A DNA stretch of 64,000 bases, taken from assembly GCA_026210745.1 (NCBI GenBank), contig CP110631.1:2604001-2668000 (forward strand), read 5' to 3'. The position numbers were made by a program, and so were the translations under genes. The notes below the pieces were generated by a model. It did not search any database and was not told where the DNA came from. It saw only the letters and a program-made list of their open reading frames with translations. Source of the stretch: Exobasidium rhododendri. Its lineage: Eukaryota; Basidiomycota; Exobasidiomycetes; Exobasidiales; Exobasidiaceae. Positions 13,186 to 24,448 of this stretch are shown in pieces; positions within the stretch are counted from its first letter, which is position 1, and each line of letters starts with the position of its first letter.

Positions 13186-13191
13186 TGACTC
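13186..13191 (+). promoter_or_regulatory. TGACTC core (Gcn4/Cpc1-like), proximal copy
   Basis: Second TGACTC about 48 nt before the HIS7 ATG, 23 nt after the first and in the same orientation. Both are followed by CGA. Confidence 0.5.
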
Positions 13192-13233
13192 GAAGCCACG
13201 ACAGATCGGTGTACTTTTGGTGGTGATCCGACG

Positions 13234-15192
13234 ATGCTGTACCTTCTCGATTATGGCGCAGGAAGTGAGTGCAGAGGGGCGAAGACCTTCTATGTCACTT
13301 TTCCTGACATGTGCTCTCTTTCCTTGAAGATGTGCGGAGTCTTGCCAACTCGATACGTAAACTAGGGCACGATTTTGAATGGGTCAAGACGCCAGAGGAT
13401 ATTGCCAAAGCCGATGTGAGGATTCTATAAAGTCATTCAAAAGCACACCCATTGAGAGTAAGCTCTGACCTGCTATGTGATCATCTTGCTCTTGCAGAAA
13501 TTGCTCTTTCCAGGAGTAGGCGCCTTTGGACCGGCGATGGAATCGCTTCATCGACAAGGTTTCGCCGAACCACTGAAGGCGTATATTGCGAGTGGGAAAC
13601 CTTACATGGGCATTTGTATCGGCATGCAGACGCTCTTTGAATATTCCTCGGAATCTCCCGACATGCCTGGCCTTGGTGTCATTCCTGGTAAGGTAGAGAT
13701 CTTCAAGGCCAGCTCCGAGGGAAGACAGAAGACGGTTCCTCAGATGGGTTGGAACGAGGCCAAACCTGTGAAGGGTTCGGCTCTTTCTCTTGGCTTTACT
13801 CAAGAAGACTCTTCCTCTTCTTCGTCCAACAATCACTACTACTTTGTACATTCATATCGAGCTGCTTACGACGCCAACAAACACCAAGACTGGGCTTTGA
13901 CCACTACTCAGTACGGCGATGAAGTCTTTCTCTCCAGTGTTCGAAAAGGCAACGTCTTTGCGACTCAATTCCACCCGGAAAAGAGTGGAAGAGCGGGACT
14001 GGATCTACTGCGTGCGTGGTTGAGCGATACACAGGTACCAACGGAGGACAGGTGGCTGGTCGATGCAAAAGAGGCAGGAAAGGCTCAAGAAAGAGACGGA
14101 CTCACAAAGAGGATAGTTGCCTGTCTCGATGTCAGGAGTAACGATGAAGGTGATTTAGTGGTGACAAAGGGGGAGTCGTACGATGTACGGGAAAAGCATC
14201 AGACAAAAGAGGTCAGTGGTCAAGTGCGAAATCTAGGCAAGCCGGTTGACTTGGCGCTACGTTACTACAAAGAAGGTGCAGACGAGATTGTTTTTCTCAA
14301 CATCACGTCATTCCGGTCGTGTCCTTTGCAAGATCAGCCAATGCTATCGGTTGTGAGTAGTGCAGCTGCGAGTATATTTGTGCCTCTTACCATTGGAGGT
14401 GGTATCAAGGACAGTGTGGATCCAGACGGCACTAAACATACTGCCAAGGAGGTAGCGGACGAATACTTCAGGGCAGGAGCAGATAAAGTCAGCATCGGTT
14501 CGGAGGCCGTCTTTGGCGTCGAAGAGCTGCTTGCTAGAGGACAGAATAGCGATCCAAGTAGCATTGACGCAAAGTGCCTGACTGGAAAGACGGGCATAGA
14601 AGAGATCAGTCGCGCGTACGGTAAGCAAGCTGTTGTAGTATCGATCGATCCAAGAAGGGTCTATGTGGAAAGCAGAGAGGAAGTGCCTGAAATCCATCGA
14701 CCCTGCCTCGTCTCTGGCGTAAGTGGTACAGAAGAGGAGGGCAAGCTGTGGTGGTATCGTTGCACAGTCAAAGGGGGACGAGAAGACCGCGACTTGGATG
14801 TGGTACAACTGGCCAAAGGGGTAGAGCTGTTAGGAGCAGGGGAGATCCTTGTCAACAGTATCGATCAAGATGGTAGAGGAAAAGGCTTTGATAGGCTTCT
14901 GATAGATCTCGTTCGAAGGAATGTAAGCATTCCTGTTGTTGCAAGCTCGGGCGCAGGAAACATTCAACATTTTGCCGATATTTTTAAGTTGGAGACGCTG
15001 AGGAAAGGGGATCAGTTTGCATCGTCTGTTGAAGCGGCCTTGGCAGCAGGCATTTTTCATCGCAAGGAAGTCGAGATCGATCAAGTCAAGCAGGCGCTTT
15101 CGAAGACATTTCCGATTCGCAGAGAAGTGGTCGATGGAGGGGCCGGGCATATTGTTCAGCAAGCGACAGACAAAGAGAGAAAGAGTGTGTAA
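13234..15192 (+). CDS. HIS7: Imidazole glycerol phosphate synthase (HisH-HisF fusion)
   Basis: Histidine biosynthesis: converts PRFAR plus glutamine to imidazole glycerol phosphate and AICAR. Three exons (13234-13264, 13330-13415, 13498-15192) give 603 aa, the usual length for fungal bifunctional His7. The N-terminal class I glutamine amidotransferase shows the nucleophile Cys in GICIGMQ (about residue 80) and the His/Glu pair in FHPEKSG (about residue 197). The C-terminal HisF-type (beta/alpha)8 barrel starts near residue 205, with RIVACLDV, the GGGIKD loop, GADKVSIGS, and DQDG near the end. The small first exon supplies the conserved start MLYLLDYGAGN. Two TGACTC cores upstream fit amino acid control. 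Confidence 0.96.
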
Positions 15193-15466
15193 AAGTAAGA
15201 AACATGTAGAACTACAAGCACCGATTCCCATTACAATAGAAGTATAAGCATTCTCGCCTGCCTTGATGCTGGCCAATGTTCTTTTCAAGGTGCTGACATC
15301 ATGAGGCTTTTCCATTTGCTCTCCTACGAGTGGAAGGTAGTATGGATTCGAAGAAATGAGCGCGTGCTGTCCATCTCCGAAGCATGGCGTTGCCGTCACT
15401 GTGTGCTGGATACAGAGCGATTAAGGTGATGTAATCCAACAGCAACTCTCTTGCTTCCTGTCGGAT

Positions 15467-16699
15467 CTATTGATGACCAGCTACGAAGCCCTCGACAGAT
15501 TCAACCTTGACCCGGTCGCAAGCCCTCCGCACGATCTCGCCCCTCTGCCAGGCGCTCAGGTTCTCCATATATGCACCACTGTCTTCATCTAGTTTGACGT
15601 CAAATTCGACGCACTCGTCTAGAGCCCGAATGTAAGCGTTGCTTGATGCTTCCTGTACGTCTTCTTTACGTTTTACTGCACTCTCGACAAGGCGCAGCAT
15701 ACTCTCCTGAAGAAGATCGGCATTCAGTCTTGGACCCCAGATACTGTTGGCGAAGACGTCTTCCAGTGTTATGTGAGGATCCCAATCTGGTTGAAGATTG
15801 CTTGCCAGCCTGCCATCTATCTGAATCTGCCAGATCAATGCCAGTAGGGCGACGTTCTTTATGTCGACATGACACGCCTTCCTGATGCAAATCAATTTCA
15901 AGTGGGAAAACAGTAGGAAGTTTTTGTCGTCGGGATGTTTCTTGGTGAATAGCTGAAAGAATAGCTTGCCGTGATCAGAGGGGAAAATGCAAAGATGCAG
16001 GGTGATTTCCTCCATCGGGTGATCGTATCTCTTCATGTCATCTCTAACAACGACACGATGGCCGTCTTCTCTCATATCAAGCGCTGCTAGTTCCAGACCT
16101 TGTATCAGCGGTTCAAAGGTAAGGTCTACCATTGCAACACTAAAGCCTACAAAGTCGACAGGTGTGAGCCAAGAGAAGGATTTGAGTTCCTTTAGGTGTG
16201 CTATCGCGACTCGAAAGGCAGTTGTCTCTTCGGCGATGTGATCAGCAGCTAAAATGTCAGAGTGCCGCTTAGAGAACATTCGTAGAGAGCAGTGGCGAAG
16301 TCGTGGACACAACTGAATGGCCTGAGATGTCAGCAGTAACCTATCATCGATTCGTCTTGCTTGCGGTGCATCACCAACATGTAGATTGGAGTCAGCGCGC
16401 CCTGAGCCAGGAACCCCGGCGGTGGCGACGATAAGGGAGCGAGCGTATCTTGAAGTAAGCTTCTGTATCCTAGCTGATTCACCCAGGAAAGACTCTAGAC
16501 GATCGATCGAAGAAAGATGTATATGAGTGTAGAGAAGCGAATCGACCTCCGACTGTAATTGCCGCGTGAGGCATACGAGGGACGATACGGAGACGCCGGC
16601 GTCCAAGGATGTCGAAAGGATGCTGAACTGCAGCTCATGAGGTAGAGAAAGAAAAGGAAAGCAGCCTTGACTCAACGTTGTGCTGAGAGGTGAAGCCAT
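15467..16699 (-). CDS. F-box-like protein, function unknown
   Basis: Single-exon protein of 410 aa. The N-terminus (FLSLPHELQFSILSTSLDAG followed by a Leu/Val-rich helix) resembles the short fungal F-box that docks substrate adaptors to Skp1. The remainder has scattered leucine-rich segments that look like irregular LRR or helical repeats, but no named domain. If the F-box is real, it would be an SCF ubiquitin-ligase adaptor; the target is unknown. The stop at 15467 is taken from the open frame. A coding-looking antisense segment at 15240-15420 could be a further exon, but no clean splice pair was found. It is divergent from UTP12. Confidence 0.65.
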   Translation of the reverse strand: MASPLSTTLSQGCFPFLSLPHELQFSILSTSLDAGVSVSSLVCLTRQLQSEVDSLLYTHIHLSSIDRLESFLGESARIQKLTSRYARSLIVATAGVPGSGRADSNLHVGDAPQARRIDDRLLLTSQAIQLCPRLRHCSLRMFSKRHSDILAADHIAEETTAFRVAIAHLKELKSFSWLTPVDFVGFSVAMVDLTFEPLIQGLELAALDMREDGHRVVVRDDMKRYDHPMEEITLHLCIFPSDHGKLFFQLFTKKHPDDKNFLLFSHLKLICIRKACHVDIKNVALLALIWQIQIDGRLASNLQPDWDPHITLEDVFANSIWGPRLNADLLQESMLRLVESAVKRKEDVQEASSNAYIRALDECVEFDVKLDEDSGAYMENLSAWQRGEIVRRACDRVKVESVEGFVAGHQ

Positions 16700-17006
16700 C
16701 TTCTCTTCATACTAGCTCGATTCTGTATTTCAACGAGGATCGGTCCGAAATGAAGGACCTCTATCCAGCATCAAGAGCGCTTCTAACTTTTGACTTTAGG
16801 CTCCAACACTGAATGCATCTGCATTTGCAAAGCTCCGGAGTGGCTCGAGCGTGCGCAATTGCAAAACACGTGCCGCACTTTTTGGATTTTAGTTCGAAGT
16901 TTTTCGTTGCGTCTGAATTCTCAGGAAAGGTCAAGGAAAGCTGACGGCGATCCTGTAGAGCGCAGCTTTCACAAGGAGACAACCAAAGTGGACAGTAGAG
17001 CGCTCC
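16700..17006. other. Divergent promoter region F-box gene / UTP12
   Basis: A 307-nt interval with a CACGTG site (described separately); nothing else recognised. Confidence 0.6.
16867..16872. promoter_or_regulatory. CACGTG E-box, UTP12 side
   Basis: CACGTG with its distal base 140 nt before the UTP12 ATG at 17007 and about 170 nt from the F-box gene start. Confidence 0.6.
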
Positions 17007-20000
17007 ATGGTCCGCTCGTACTTGCGACATGAGCCGACTTTGGCGTATGGCTTGATCTGCTCCCCGCAGGGACGTTCTTTACTTTCGGAAGATGGGAAAA
17101 CAGCCGTGGTACCAGCGTTGGAAGATGTCTTGATCTGGGATGTGAAGACAGGTCAACAAATGGGAATGTGGCACGAAGTCGGACACAGTAGTCCGGTCAC
17201 TGCACTTGCTCGAAATCCAAGTCAGCAAGAAAGACACCTGTATGCTGTAGGCTACATGGACGGCTCGATTCGAATTTGGGATTCGATTACCTCGAGCGTG
17301 AAATTGACGCTGAACGGACATAAGGGTGCGATTACAGCCCTTCATTTTGATCAGGATGGTCTAACTCTCGCCAGCGGAAGTCAAGACACCAATCTAATTC
17401 TTTGGGACATCACCGCCGAGTCTGGACTGTTCCGTCTCAAGGGGCATCGCGACGCCATCACCGACCTGCACTTCATCTATGCTAGTGTGACCGACACGGC
17501 ACCTTCGACTTCGACGCACAATCTTCCTGGCGCAACGAAGAAATACTTGGCCACTACATCGAAAGATGGCCTACTAAAGCTTTGGGATCTATCCCTGCAA
17601 CATTGCGTCGAGACTGTATTAGCCGGCAGAGGGGAAATTTGGAGCTTGACAGTCCTACAAGATTTCCGCCTCTCATCTAGTGACAACAATATTGGCGCTC
17701 TTGTTCTGGTAGGAAATTCTGAGGGTATGGTCAAAGCATACGAGATTAGTAAAGTGTCTTTGAAGACCAGCATTGAGAAGGATGACGGTGTCGCGACAAG
17801 ATTCTTGATCGAAAAGGGAGAAATTGATCTAATGGGCACCAAGCGAGTGACGCAGATGGCCTTCAGTCTGCGCACTGCAAATACAGGGCAATTCTTGGCT
17901 GTCTCGGGAAGCGATCGCAGTGTCGAAGTATTTCGGTTGCGAAGTGAAGAAGACGTTCGAAAGAAAATGAACAGACGAAGGAAGAGGGCAAAGGAAAAGG
18001 CAACAAAGAAGCAAGACGGCGTACTACCGGAGGAAGCTGAAGAGCCGGAAGCCAAAGTGACTTGGAAGGACCGCTTGGAGCCATATACGATTGTCAGACC
18101 GAACAATGGCAGACTCAGGAGCTTTGCATTTGCTTCTGTCGATGACGCAAACAACACTCTCAAGCCTGGCCTGCCTCTTTTACTCGCCCTTAGTAACAAT
18201 TCGTTGGAGGTGCACAATTTGCCAGCGCCAAAGAAGGGTAAAGTAGACAAGTCTGAAGGAGTCGAAGCCACCTTATCATGCGCCTTTGACATTGCTGGTC
18301 ATCGATCCGAAGTAAGAGCACTAGCTTTGAGCTCCGATGATTCCTTGCTGGCCTCGGCAGATAGTGCAGGAAGTCTTAAGATTTGGAATACTTCTACAGG
18401 CCGTGTTTTGCGCACGCTACCGTGTGGGTATGCTCTGTCGATTGCCTGGCTACCTGATGATCATCATGTAATCGTCGGATGCAAGGACGGTACCTTACAG
18501 ACCTACAACATCCCTTCTGGTACACAAATAGAAGACATACACGCACATCAAGGACCTATCTGGAGCGTCGTCGTCCATCCAAGCGGTACCAGTTGTCTGT
18601 CTGCAAGTGGCGATAAAGACGTAAAGTTTTGGGAATTTGAAGCTCGTGAAGCGAAAGACGAAGAAGATGAGCAGGCCCGAGCAATGCAAAGCGAGCAGCA
18701 GGGGGGCGAAGATGAAGGCGAAGGGGAAAACAGTGTTGCTGAACCCAAAAGAAGCTTTACCACGTTGGGATTGACACATGTTCGAACGCTGAAAATGACG
18801 GACGATATCTTGTGCGCTCGCTACTCACCCGACGGACGTCTTTTAGCGCTCTCCTTGCTCGATTCGACGGTGAAGGTCTTCTACTCGGACACGCTGAAGT
18901 TTTTCCTCTCTCTGTATGGGCACAAGCTGCCTGTGCTTAGCTTAGACATCTCTGGCGACAATAAGCTTTGCGTGACTGTCAGTGCCGATAAGAATGCTAA
19001 GATTTGGGGTCTGGATTATGGAGATTGTCACCGAAGTCTCTTCGCGCACGAAGAGAGTATTGTAGGCGTAGCCTTTGAAAAGGGTGATCAGGGAGGAGGT
19101 CTACTGGGAGGGAAAGAGGGAAAGTCTCATCACTTTTGGACATGTGCCAAAGATGGTAAATTGAAGTATTGGGATGGCGATCGGTTCCAATGCATTCAAA
19201 CGATGAGTGGTCATCATGGCGATGTGACAAGCTTGGCAGTCGGATCCAAGGGTACTATCGTAGCAAGCGCCGGAGCCGATAGAAGCATTCGAATATGGGA
19301 AAAGGGGGAGGACTTGCTGTTCTTGGAAGAAGAACGGGAAAGAGAGATGGAGGAAATGTATCAGGGCGGGGGTGGAGGTATGGCAAATGAACGAAATGAT
19401 GACGAAAAGGAGATCGGCAGCCTGGCAGAAGGCAACAAGACGGAGGAAGAGATGAGTGGCGGCAGAGAGGTCGAAGGCGTTCACAAGAGTACAAAGGAGA
19501 CGTTGATGGCAGGAGAGAGACTCATGGAAGCTATTGAGATCGCAGACGCTGATCTTCGTACCTTCAGGGAGTATGAGAAGAGCAAGATCGTGTCTGGTCT
19601 AGACTTGGCGCCACCTCCTCGACATCCTCTACTTGCCAATGCCTTCGAAACGGGAGAGATCGTCGATGCAAATGCCTATGTTCTCAAGGTCACAATGAAG
19701 ATCTTGCCAGCTCAATTGGACGATGCGTTACTTGTTTTGCCGTTTGATTTTGTCATCAGTCTGATGATGTACTTGGACTATTGGGCAAGCAGAGAATGGA
19801 ATACTTCGCTGGTATCGAAGATATTGTTCTTCCTCCTTCGGAATCACCACTCTCAAATCGTGGCCAATCGAGTCATGAGAAAGACTTTGATCAGTCTTCG
19901 AGGCCATCTACGTGCAGCTTTACGACGACAAAAGATGACGATCGGGTACAACGTCGCAGGACTAAATCATGTCAAGAGTCGATTGGAAGACAAGTTGACA

Positions 20001-20099
20001 GGCGAATTGTATGAGCGTCAAGGGTTCGACATCGATGAAGGTAAAGTCAAGGAGATACTGGACAAGAATCAGAGGCGAAAAAGGAAAGTGTTCATTTGA
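17007..20099 (+). CDS. UTP12: U3 snoRNP WD40 protein Utp12/Dip2
   Basis: UTP-B subunit of the SSU processome (human WDR3), acting in nucleolar 18S rRNA maturation. Single exon, 1030 aa. It begins with the family start YLRHEPTLAYGLICSPQG. About 12-14 WD40 repeats follow in two groups (roughly residues 20-310 and 365-770), for example GHKGAITALHFDQDG, LASGSQDTNLILWD and VTVSADKNAKIWG. A Lys/Arg-rich linker separates the groups near residue 320. The C-terminal Utp12 domain (about residues 895-1000) contains LPFDFVISLMMYLDYW and HLRAALRRQKMTIGYNVAGL. The Lys/Arg-rich end is typical. Length is similar to yeast Dip2 (943 aa). Confidence 0.94.
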   Translation: MVRSYLRHEPTLAYGLICSPQGRSLLSEDGKTAVVPALEDVLIWDVKTGQQMGMWHEVGHSSPVTALARNPSQQERHLYAVGYMDGSIRIWDSITSSVKLTLNGHKGAITALHFDQDGLTLASGSQDTNLILWDITAESGLFRLKGHRDAITDLHFIYASVTDTAPSTSTHNLPGATKKYLATTSKDGLLKLWDLSLQHCVETVLAGRGEIWSLTVLQDFRLSSSDNNIGALVLVGNSEGMVKAYEISKVSLKTSIEKDDGVATRFLIEKGEIDLMGTKRVTQMAFSLRTANTGQFLAVSGSDRSVEVFRLRSEEDVRKKMNRRRKRAKEKATKKQDGVLPEEAEEPEAKVTWKDRLEPYTIVRPNNGRLRSFAFASVDDANNTLKPGLPLLLALSNNSLEVHNLPAPKKGKVDKSEGVEATLSCAFDIAGHRSEVRALALSSDDSLLASADSAGSLKIWNTSTGRVLRTLPCGYALSIAWLPDDHHVIVGCKDGTLQTYNIPSGTQIEDIHAHQGPIWSVVVHPSGTSCLSASGDKDVKFWEFEAREAKDEEDEQARAMQSEQQGGEDEGEGENSVAEPKRSFTTLGLTHVRTLKMTDDILCARYSPDGRLLALSLLDSTVKVFYSDTLKFFLSLYGHKLPVLSLDISGDNKLCVTVSADKNAKIWGLDYGDCHRSLFAHEESIVGVAFEKGDQGGGLLGGKEGKSHHFWTCAKDGKLKYWDGDRFQCIQTMSGHHGDVTSLAVGSKGTIVASAGADRSIRIWEKGEDLLFLEEEREREMEEMYQGGGGGMANERNDDEKEIGSLAEGNKTEEEMSGGREVEGVHKSTKETLMAGERLMEAIEIADADLRTFREYEKSKIVSGLDLAPPPRHPLLANAFETGEIVDANAYVLKVTMKILPAQLDDALLVLPFDFVISLMMYLDYWASREWNTSLVSKILFFLLRNHHSQIVANRVMRKTLISLRGHLRAALRRQKMTIGYNVAGLNHVKSRLEDKLTGELYERQGFDIDEGKVKEILDKNQRRKRKVFI

Positions 20100-20226
20100 T
20101 GGGGGGCAAGAGGCACAGAGGTGCGCAAGCGGTTTACGCTGCAGCTGGCTACACGCTGTTTGAGCAGGATCAACAGGCACGGGAAGAGATACTGCCTTCG
20201 CTGGCGGCCCCCTTTTCTTGCTGACT

Positions 20227-21495
20227 TCACTTTGGGATGAAGCTGATCTCGTCTCCACATGACGACGGGGTAGTAGAATCTATGGCAAGATACTGTCCTC
20301 CGACGAGTGGACCTCTTGTATGGAAAAAGTACCAGAATTCGTCCAGTGTGGTGCTGTTGACGCAACCGAGGTCTTTTAGCATTATAAGAGGGAGGGGAGT
20401 ATTTGTATCATTAGAGAGGGCGTAAATGGTGGTGAGGGAGAGGTAGATGCGGCACACTTACAAGGGATGCCACCGTGTTTCTGAGCTAGAACAGATTGTA
20501 TTTGACTCTTGCTGTATGTCTTTGTAGTGCTCGGTGTGATTCCAGCGTCAGCAAGCCATCGGAAGGTGGGCACTGAAGACATTAAACAGTTGATGTTGAT
20601 CAGAAATGGCGCCTTCACTCGCGAGATGGGGAACGAAGCCCGAGGCGAATGTACTCACACCTTTCGAACTGAAGTGCAATCTCCTCAAAGTAGCCAACGA
20701 CTGCCGCTGTAGTCTGATTCATTCCCGGTCTGGGAATCTGGCATTTCGGTCTTAGAGTGGTGTAGCACGTCCCATGCTTGTTATACTGTGAATGATTCGG
20801 ACAAGATTAGCAAAGAGGGAAAAAACCTGCGAAAGAAAGGTTACCTCGCAAAGAAGAAAGTAGCAGACGCACCTCATGTTCCCAAAATGAAGGATCATCG
20901 CCGCCGACGTCCTTGTAGTAGATCTTCATATAGTCAAGTAGGGGTTCGTTGTATTCCTGAAGTAGAGCCTGAATTTGTGATCCAGTCATTTCAGGAATTC
21001 CTGAATCGTTGGTGCAGTATTGAGGATAGGTACCGTCGCAGTAATCTGGCCACAAACCTGGAGGTGTTTCGTTGGGTGGGAGGGAAAGAGGAATTGCCGG
21101 GGAGCAGGGGAGGGAGAATGAGTCAAATCAGACAATCTCAAGATACACTCGTGTACAATTGTACAGTGATCCTCTCATGTGTTCATTCGCATGACCCTCT
21201 TTGAATGCTCACCATGAATAGTCGTGCTGTCTTTGGGACCAGTACTCGGATTCGTATCATAAAATTGAGTTGCTAATACGAGACCACTCTCTTTGAGTCC
21301 AGTCTTGAGGGCTCCGTTGTAGCAACATGTAGCAAATGAATTGGGGTCGACGGTATAGCTTGATTGACAAGAAACTTGGGTCGAGGCTTTTAAGCAGGAG
21401 ATGTCTTTGGAGGCTAAGGAAGGGAAGACGGACGTAAAGGAAGACGCGGCCAGGCATGAAACAGCCAGAATTGGCAGAGACAGAAGGCTCAGCAT
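20227..21495 (-). CDS. Secreted ribonuclease T2
   Basis: Extracellular or vacuolar endoribonuclease that cleaves RNA through 2',3'-cyclic phosphates. Five exons on the minus strand (21495-21213, 21057-20873, 20785-20659, 20572-20462, 20372-20227) give 283 aa. A signal peptide is clear (LSLLSLPILAVSCLAASSF). Both catalytic segments are intact: CAS I, TIHGLWPDYC (interrupted by intron 1 in the Gly codon), and CAS II, FWEHEYNKHGTC. Several Cys match the family's disulfides, including PYLGC in the last exon. Exon 3 is ended at a GTGAGT donor at 20658 because only this choice keeps frame into LPTFRWL. The gene is convergent with UTP12, 127 nt apart. Confidence 0.92.
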
Positions 21496-21999
21496 TGTGT
21501 GAACAAGAGAGAGGGAAGAAAGCCGATGTGTCGAGGGTGGGAAGGCGAAGCGAGCAGGGAGGGGGAGAGGAAATGCCTTACCCTCGCTCTTCTCGCAAAT
21601 ACCTTCACCGAAAACAGTCTGTACTTAGAAGAGCCCTGAACCTCAGATTGTCTCTTTGTCTCTTAATTTCTTTTCGCTCTGATTCCCGCTAGTGGTAGTC
21701 AGTATTGATAGTCAGCAGCCGGAATGACTTGGTAGCGTTGTGGTGCTCCTTCTCCGTTTTGTCATGCGGTCGACCTGCTAGTGTGTTTGAAGACATGGAA
21801 CTCTATCTGCAAGTGTGTAAAGGAAGCCAAGACAGAAAGGCAACGTGTAGTCTGTCGTAACTTCACCCTCCACTTCGCCTGGCTGCATCTCGTTAGTCTC
21901 CTCTTCCACGGAATCGCGCTAGAAGATTGATAGAACGCGGCAATCTCCCTTCCTCCCCATCCTTCGTTGCCTGCCTCCTTAGCTTACGAAATCCGGTGT
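21496..21999. other. Intergenic region, DOT1 3' end / RNase T2 5' side
   Basis: About 500 nt between two minus-strand genes. It should contain the RNase T2 promoter and the DOT1 3' UTR. No recognised element. Confidence 0.5.
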
Positions 22000-24448
22000 T
22001 CATATATTACTTGCTAATGACAATGTGTAAGTGAGTGTGCGAGAATACATATGGTGGTGACAAAGCAAAGCAAGAAAAGCAAGGGGCAAGCCTGGCGGAG
22101 GCCAAATAAGATTGATCGTGCCGTCTCTGTCGGGATCTTTTTGGCAGAGGGATTCCATTCGGGTGGAGCAGAAGACTATGCCATCACTGACCTTGACCGG
22201 TAGAGTGAGCTTCACGGGCATCTAGAAACGTGGTGATCATACTTCGATCGACCGTCTGCCGAATGCGTTAAAGAGGAGAGAAGGAAAGAGCATCAAGGGA
22301 CTGTACTGGATAGTGTTCCGTCTTGCACCCACCCCCGCACCCACTCACATGAATATAATACTTTCCGCCTCCATCGGCCCAGCTGACACAGCCGCTGGTA
22401 TAATACCTTTGGGCAACCTTGAGTATGGCCAAGGGGCTAGAGAGCGTTCGTTCCGTTAGTCGAAAATCGGCAGGAACAAAAGGCTTCAGTGAGACAACTT
22501 GACAGCCATCTTTGAGGTCGAGGAATTGTAAGGATAGCTTGTCATTAGTGGGAGCAGTGAAAGCATAGTTGTTCACCAAGACGACGTCTGCTTTTCGAAG
22601 TATGGACTGCACCCGTACGTCTTCTCCGAAATCTCCTTGCCAAGCTTGAATGCTCTTTCCACCACAAAGTCCCCACATCTTCCATCTCTCGGTAGCTTCC
22701 TTCACCTGCATGGAAGCCAGCTCAGCCGGAATTTTCATCTGCTCACAGCCGATCGATTCACTGCCAGTCTGTAAGGCAACTTGAATCAACAGGTTTCCCA
22801 CCCCACTTCCTAGATCAACAAAGACGGATTCGGGCCCCAAGCGTGTTAATTGACAGATTTCCGACATGAATCTTGGTAACAGTTCTCCGTAAACATTGTC
22901 ACTGAACGCTTCGTACTTCGATAATTCTTCTACTCGAGGCGCCACAGTCCTGGCATAACATTGCTCCTGCAGACATCTCCAAATCCCCTCATTAACACCA
23001 GTCTCGCCCATCTTCCTCACGTTCTCTTCAATCTTGCCAGCGTTCTTCAGATTTAACAGGGTAGTGTTGAATCGATGAACTGTGCGAATGAAGAGAAGGC
23101 CGTCTCTACGATTTCTAGCCTTGGTCAAGGAACGCAAGATGGAGTCTGGATCTGCATTGGAGCTTGCAGGGCTGTCGATGACGATCGGTGACGAAGCGCT
23201 TGTCACATTGGTGTATAAAGTGGATCTGGCGGGAGAAGGTGGTAGGAACATGGGCACGCCTACAGGGCTGTCAAGAGCTGAGAGCGTCGTCGAGGATGTA
23301 GTAGGCGTGGTGTCTCTTGTGTTTCCCGTTTGAAGAGACGAAGACACAGACAGACGAGTGTTACTGACAGGGTGGGTTACTTCTGAGTCGAATACAGACG
23401 TTTCCCTAGAAGCAGACACAGGCGTCAGACCTTTACCTTGAACACTCAAAAGGTGTCCAGCTGCACTCCCAATTTCGAGACTATCTAGAGATCCGAATAG
23501 TTCCTGCTGTTCTGGCGTGAGATAAAATTCGACGATGCAGCGAACGGTCCGTAAGAGATCGGAGATTGGGTCATACTCATCGCGGTCTTTGGGTACCAGG
23601 AGTGAGAAATACTCTCTGCAGTCCAGGGCCGGATATTCCAATGAGACCTTGGGGTATTCCTCGGAAAGATTCAAGAAGACTGAGACCAAAAGGAAGGAGG
23701 TAAGCAGACAGGTAGAGCAAGATGATCTTATAGGCTTCCACTCACATGCGCCATATTGTTTCTCATGTACCAGAGAAGAACTTTGCCTTGCTTTGATATC
23801 CTTGACGAACCCTTCTGGAGCCGTAGCAAAAGCATCTTCATCTATCAAGTGCCGCGGAACTAGATAATGAGGTAAAACATCCCGTCGATCCAGCTTTCGA
23901 TAACCGTCGCCCGAATTGCTCATCTGCGACCTTTGTAGCGACGGCTTCTCTCTCCTCTTCTGCCTCTTAGACGTCTCGCTGCCAACAGAAAACAAATCAT
24001 CGCCATCTTCATCGTCTTCGCTTGCCTGATTTGCTAGCTTTCTACGCTTTGATGTGGATGCTTCCCTAGACTTATTAGATGTCACTTTGGGTGGCCGAAG
24101 CTTTTCTTCCTCTGCACGCCTCTTGATCTCCCTGTCTCGTCGAATCTCCTCCACCCTCTGCCTCTTTTCGTCTGATAGGCCATTGATTCGAAGCGCATTC
24201 GAGGTGGAGGATGACGCAGACGATGACGACGTTGAAGAAGCTTTCGGCGGAGGTGCAACCCTTTTCACAGTGCTGACCTGAATTCCTCCCGGCTTTTTGC
24301 GGACGAGAGGCATAGTATTCGGTGTCGCATTCTTTTGAAGAGCACCGTTAGAAGTCTTACTGCTATGGGTTGTTGCTGTTGCTGCTGCTGCTGCTGCTGC
24401 TGCTGATAATGTAGACACACCCAATTCATGTCCATTTGCCATCACCAT
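22000..24448 (-). CDS. DOT1: Histone H3K79 methyltransferase Dot1
   Basis: Non-SET nucleosomal methyltransferase for H3 Lys79, acting in silencing and the DNA damage checkpoint. Exons 24448-23746, 23679-22349 and 22221-22000 give 751 aa. The SAM-binding core lies around residues 490-650: VFVDLGSGVGNLLIQVALQ, GCEQM, the acidic WQGDFGED, and VLVNNYAF (the NNFAF-type motif). The N-terminal ~150 residues are Lys/Arg/Ser/Ala-rich with an Ala run coded by GCT repeats, which fits nucleosome/DNA contact. Intron 1 is placed at GTGAGT after GGCGCAT; intron 2 (22222-22348) joins YYIH to MPVKLTLPVKVSDG. The C-terminal exon is less conserved, so its model is weaker. Confidence 0.92.

Larger units (their letters stand above)
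12645..13233. other. Divergent promoter region KES1 / HIS7
   Basis: A 589-nt interval holding a CACGTG box and two TGACTC cores on the HIS7 side, described separately. No gene seen. Confidence 0.6.

Noticed and set aside
17477-18292. 271-codon open frame antisense to UTP12
   Set aside because: Ser/Leu/Phe-rich complement of a well-conserved WD40 gene; no independent signal.
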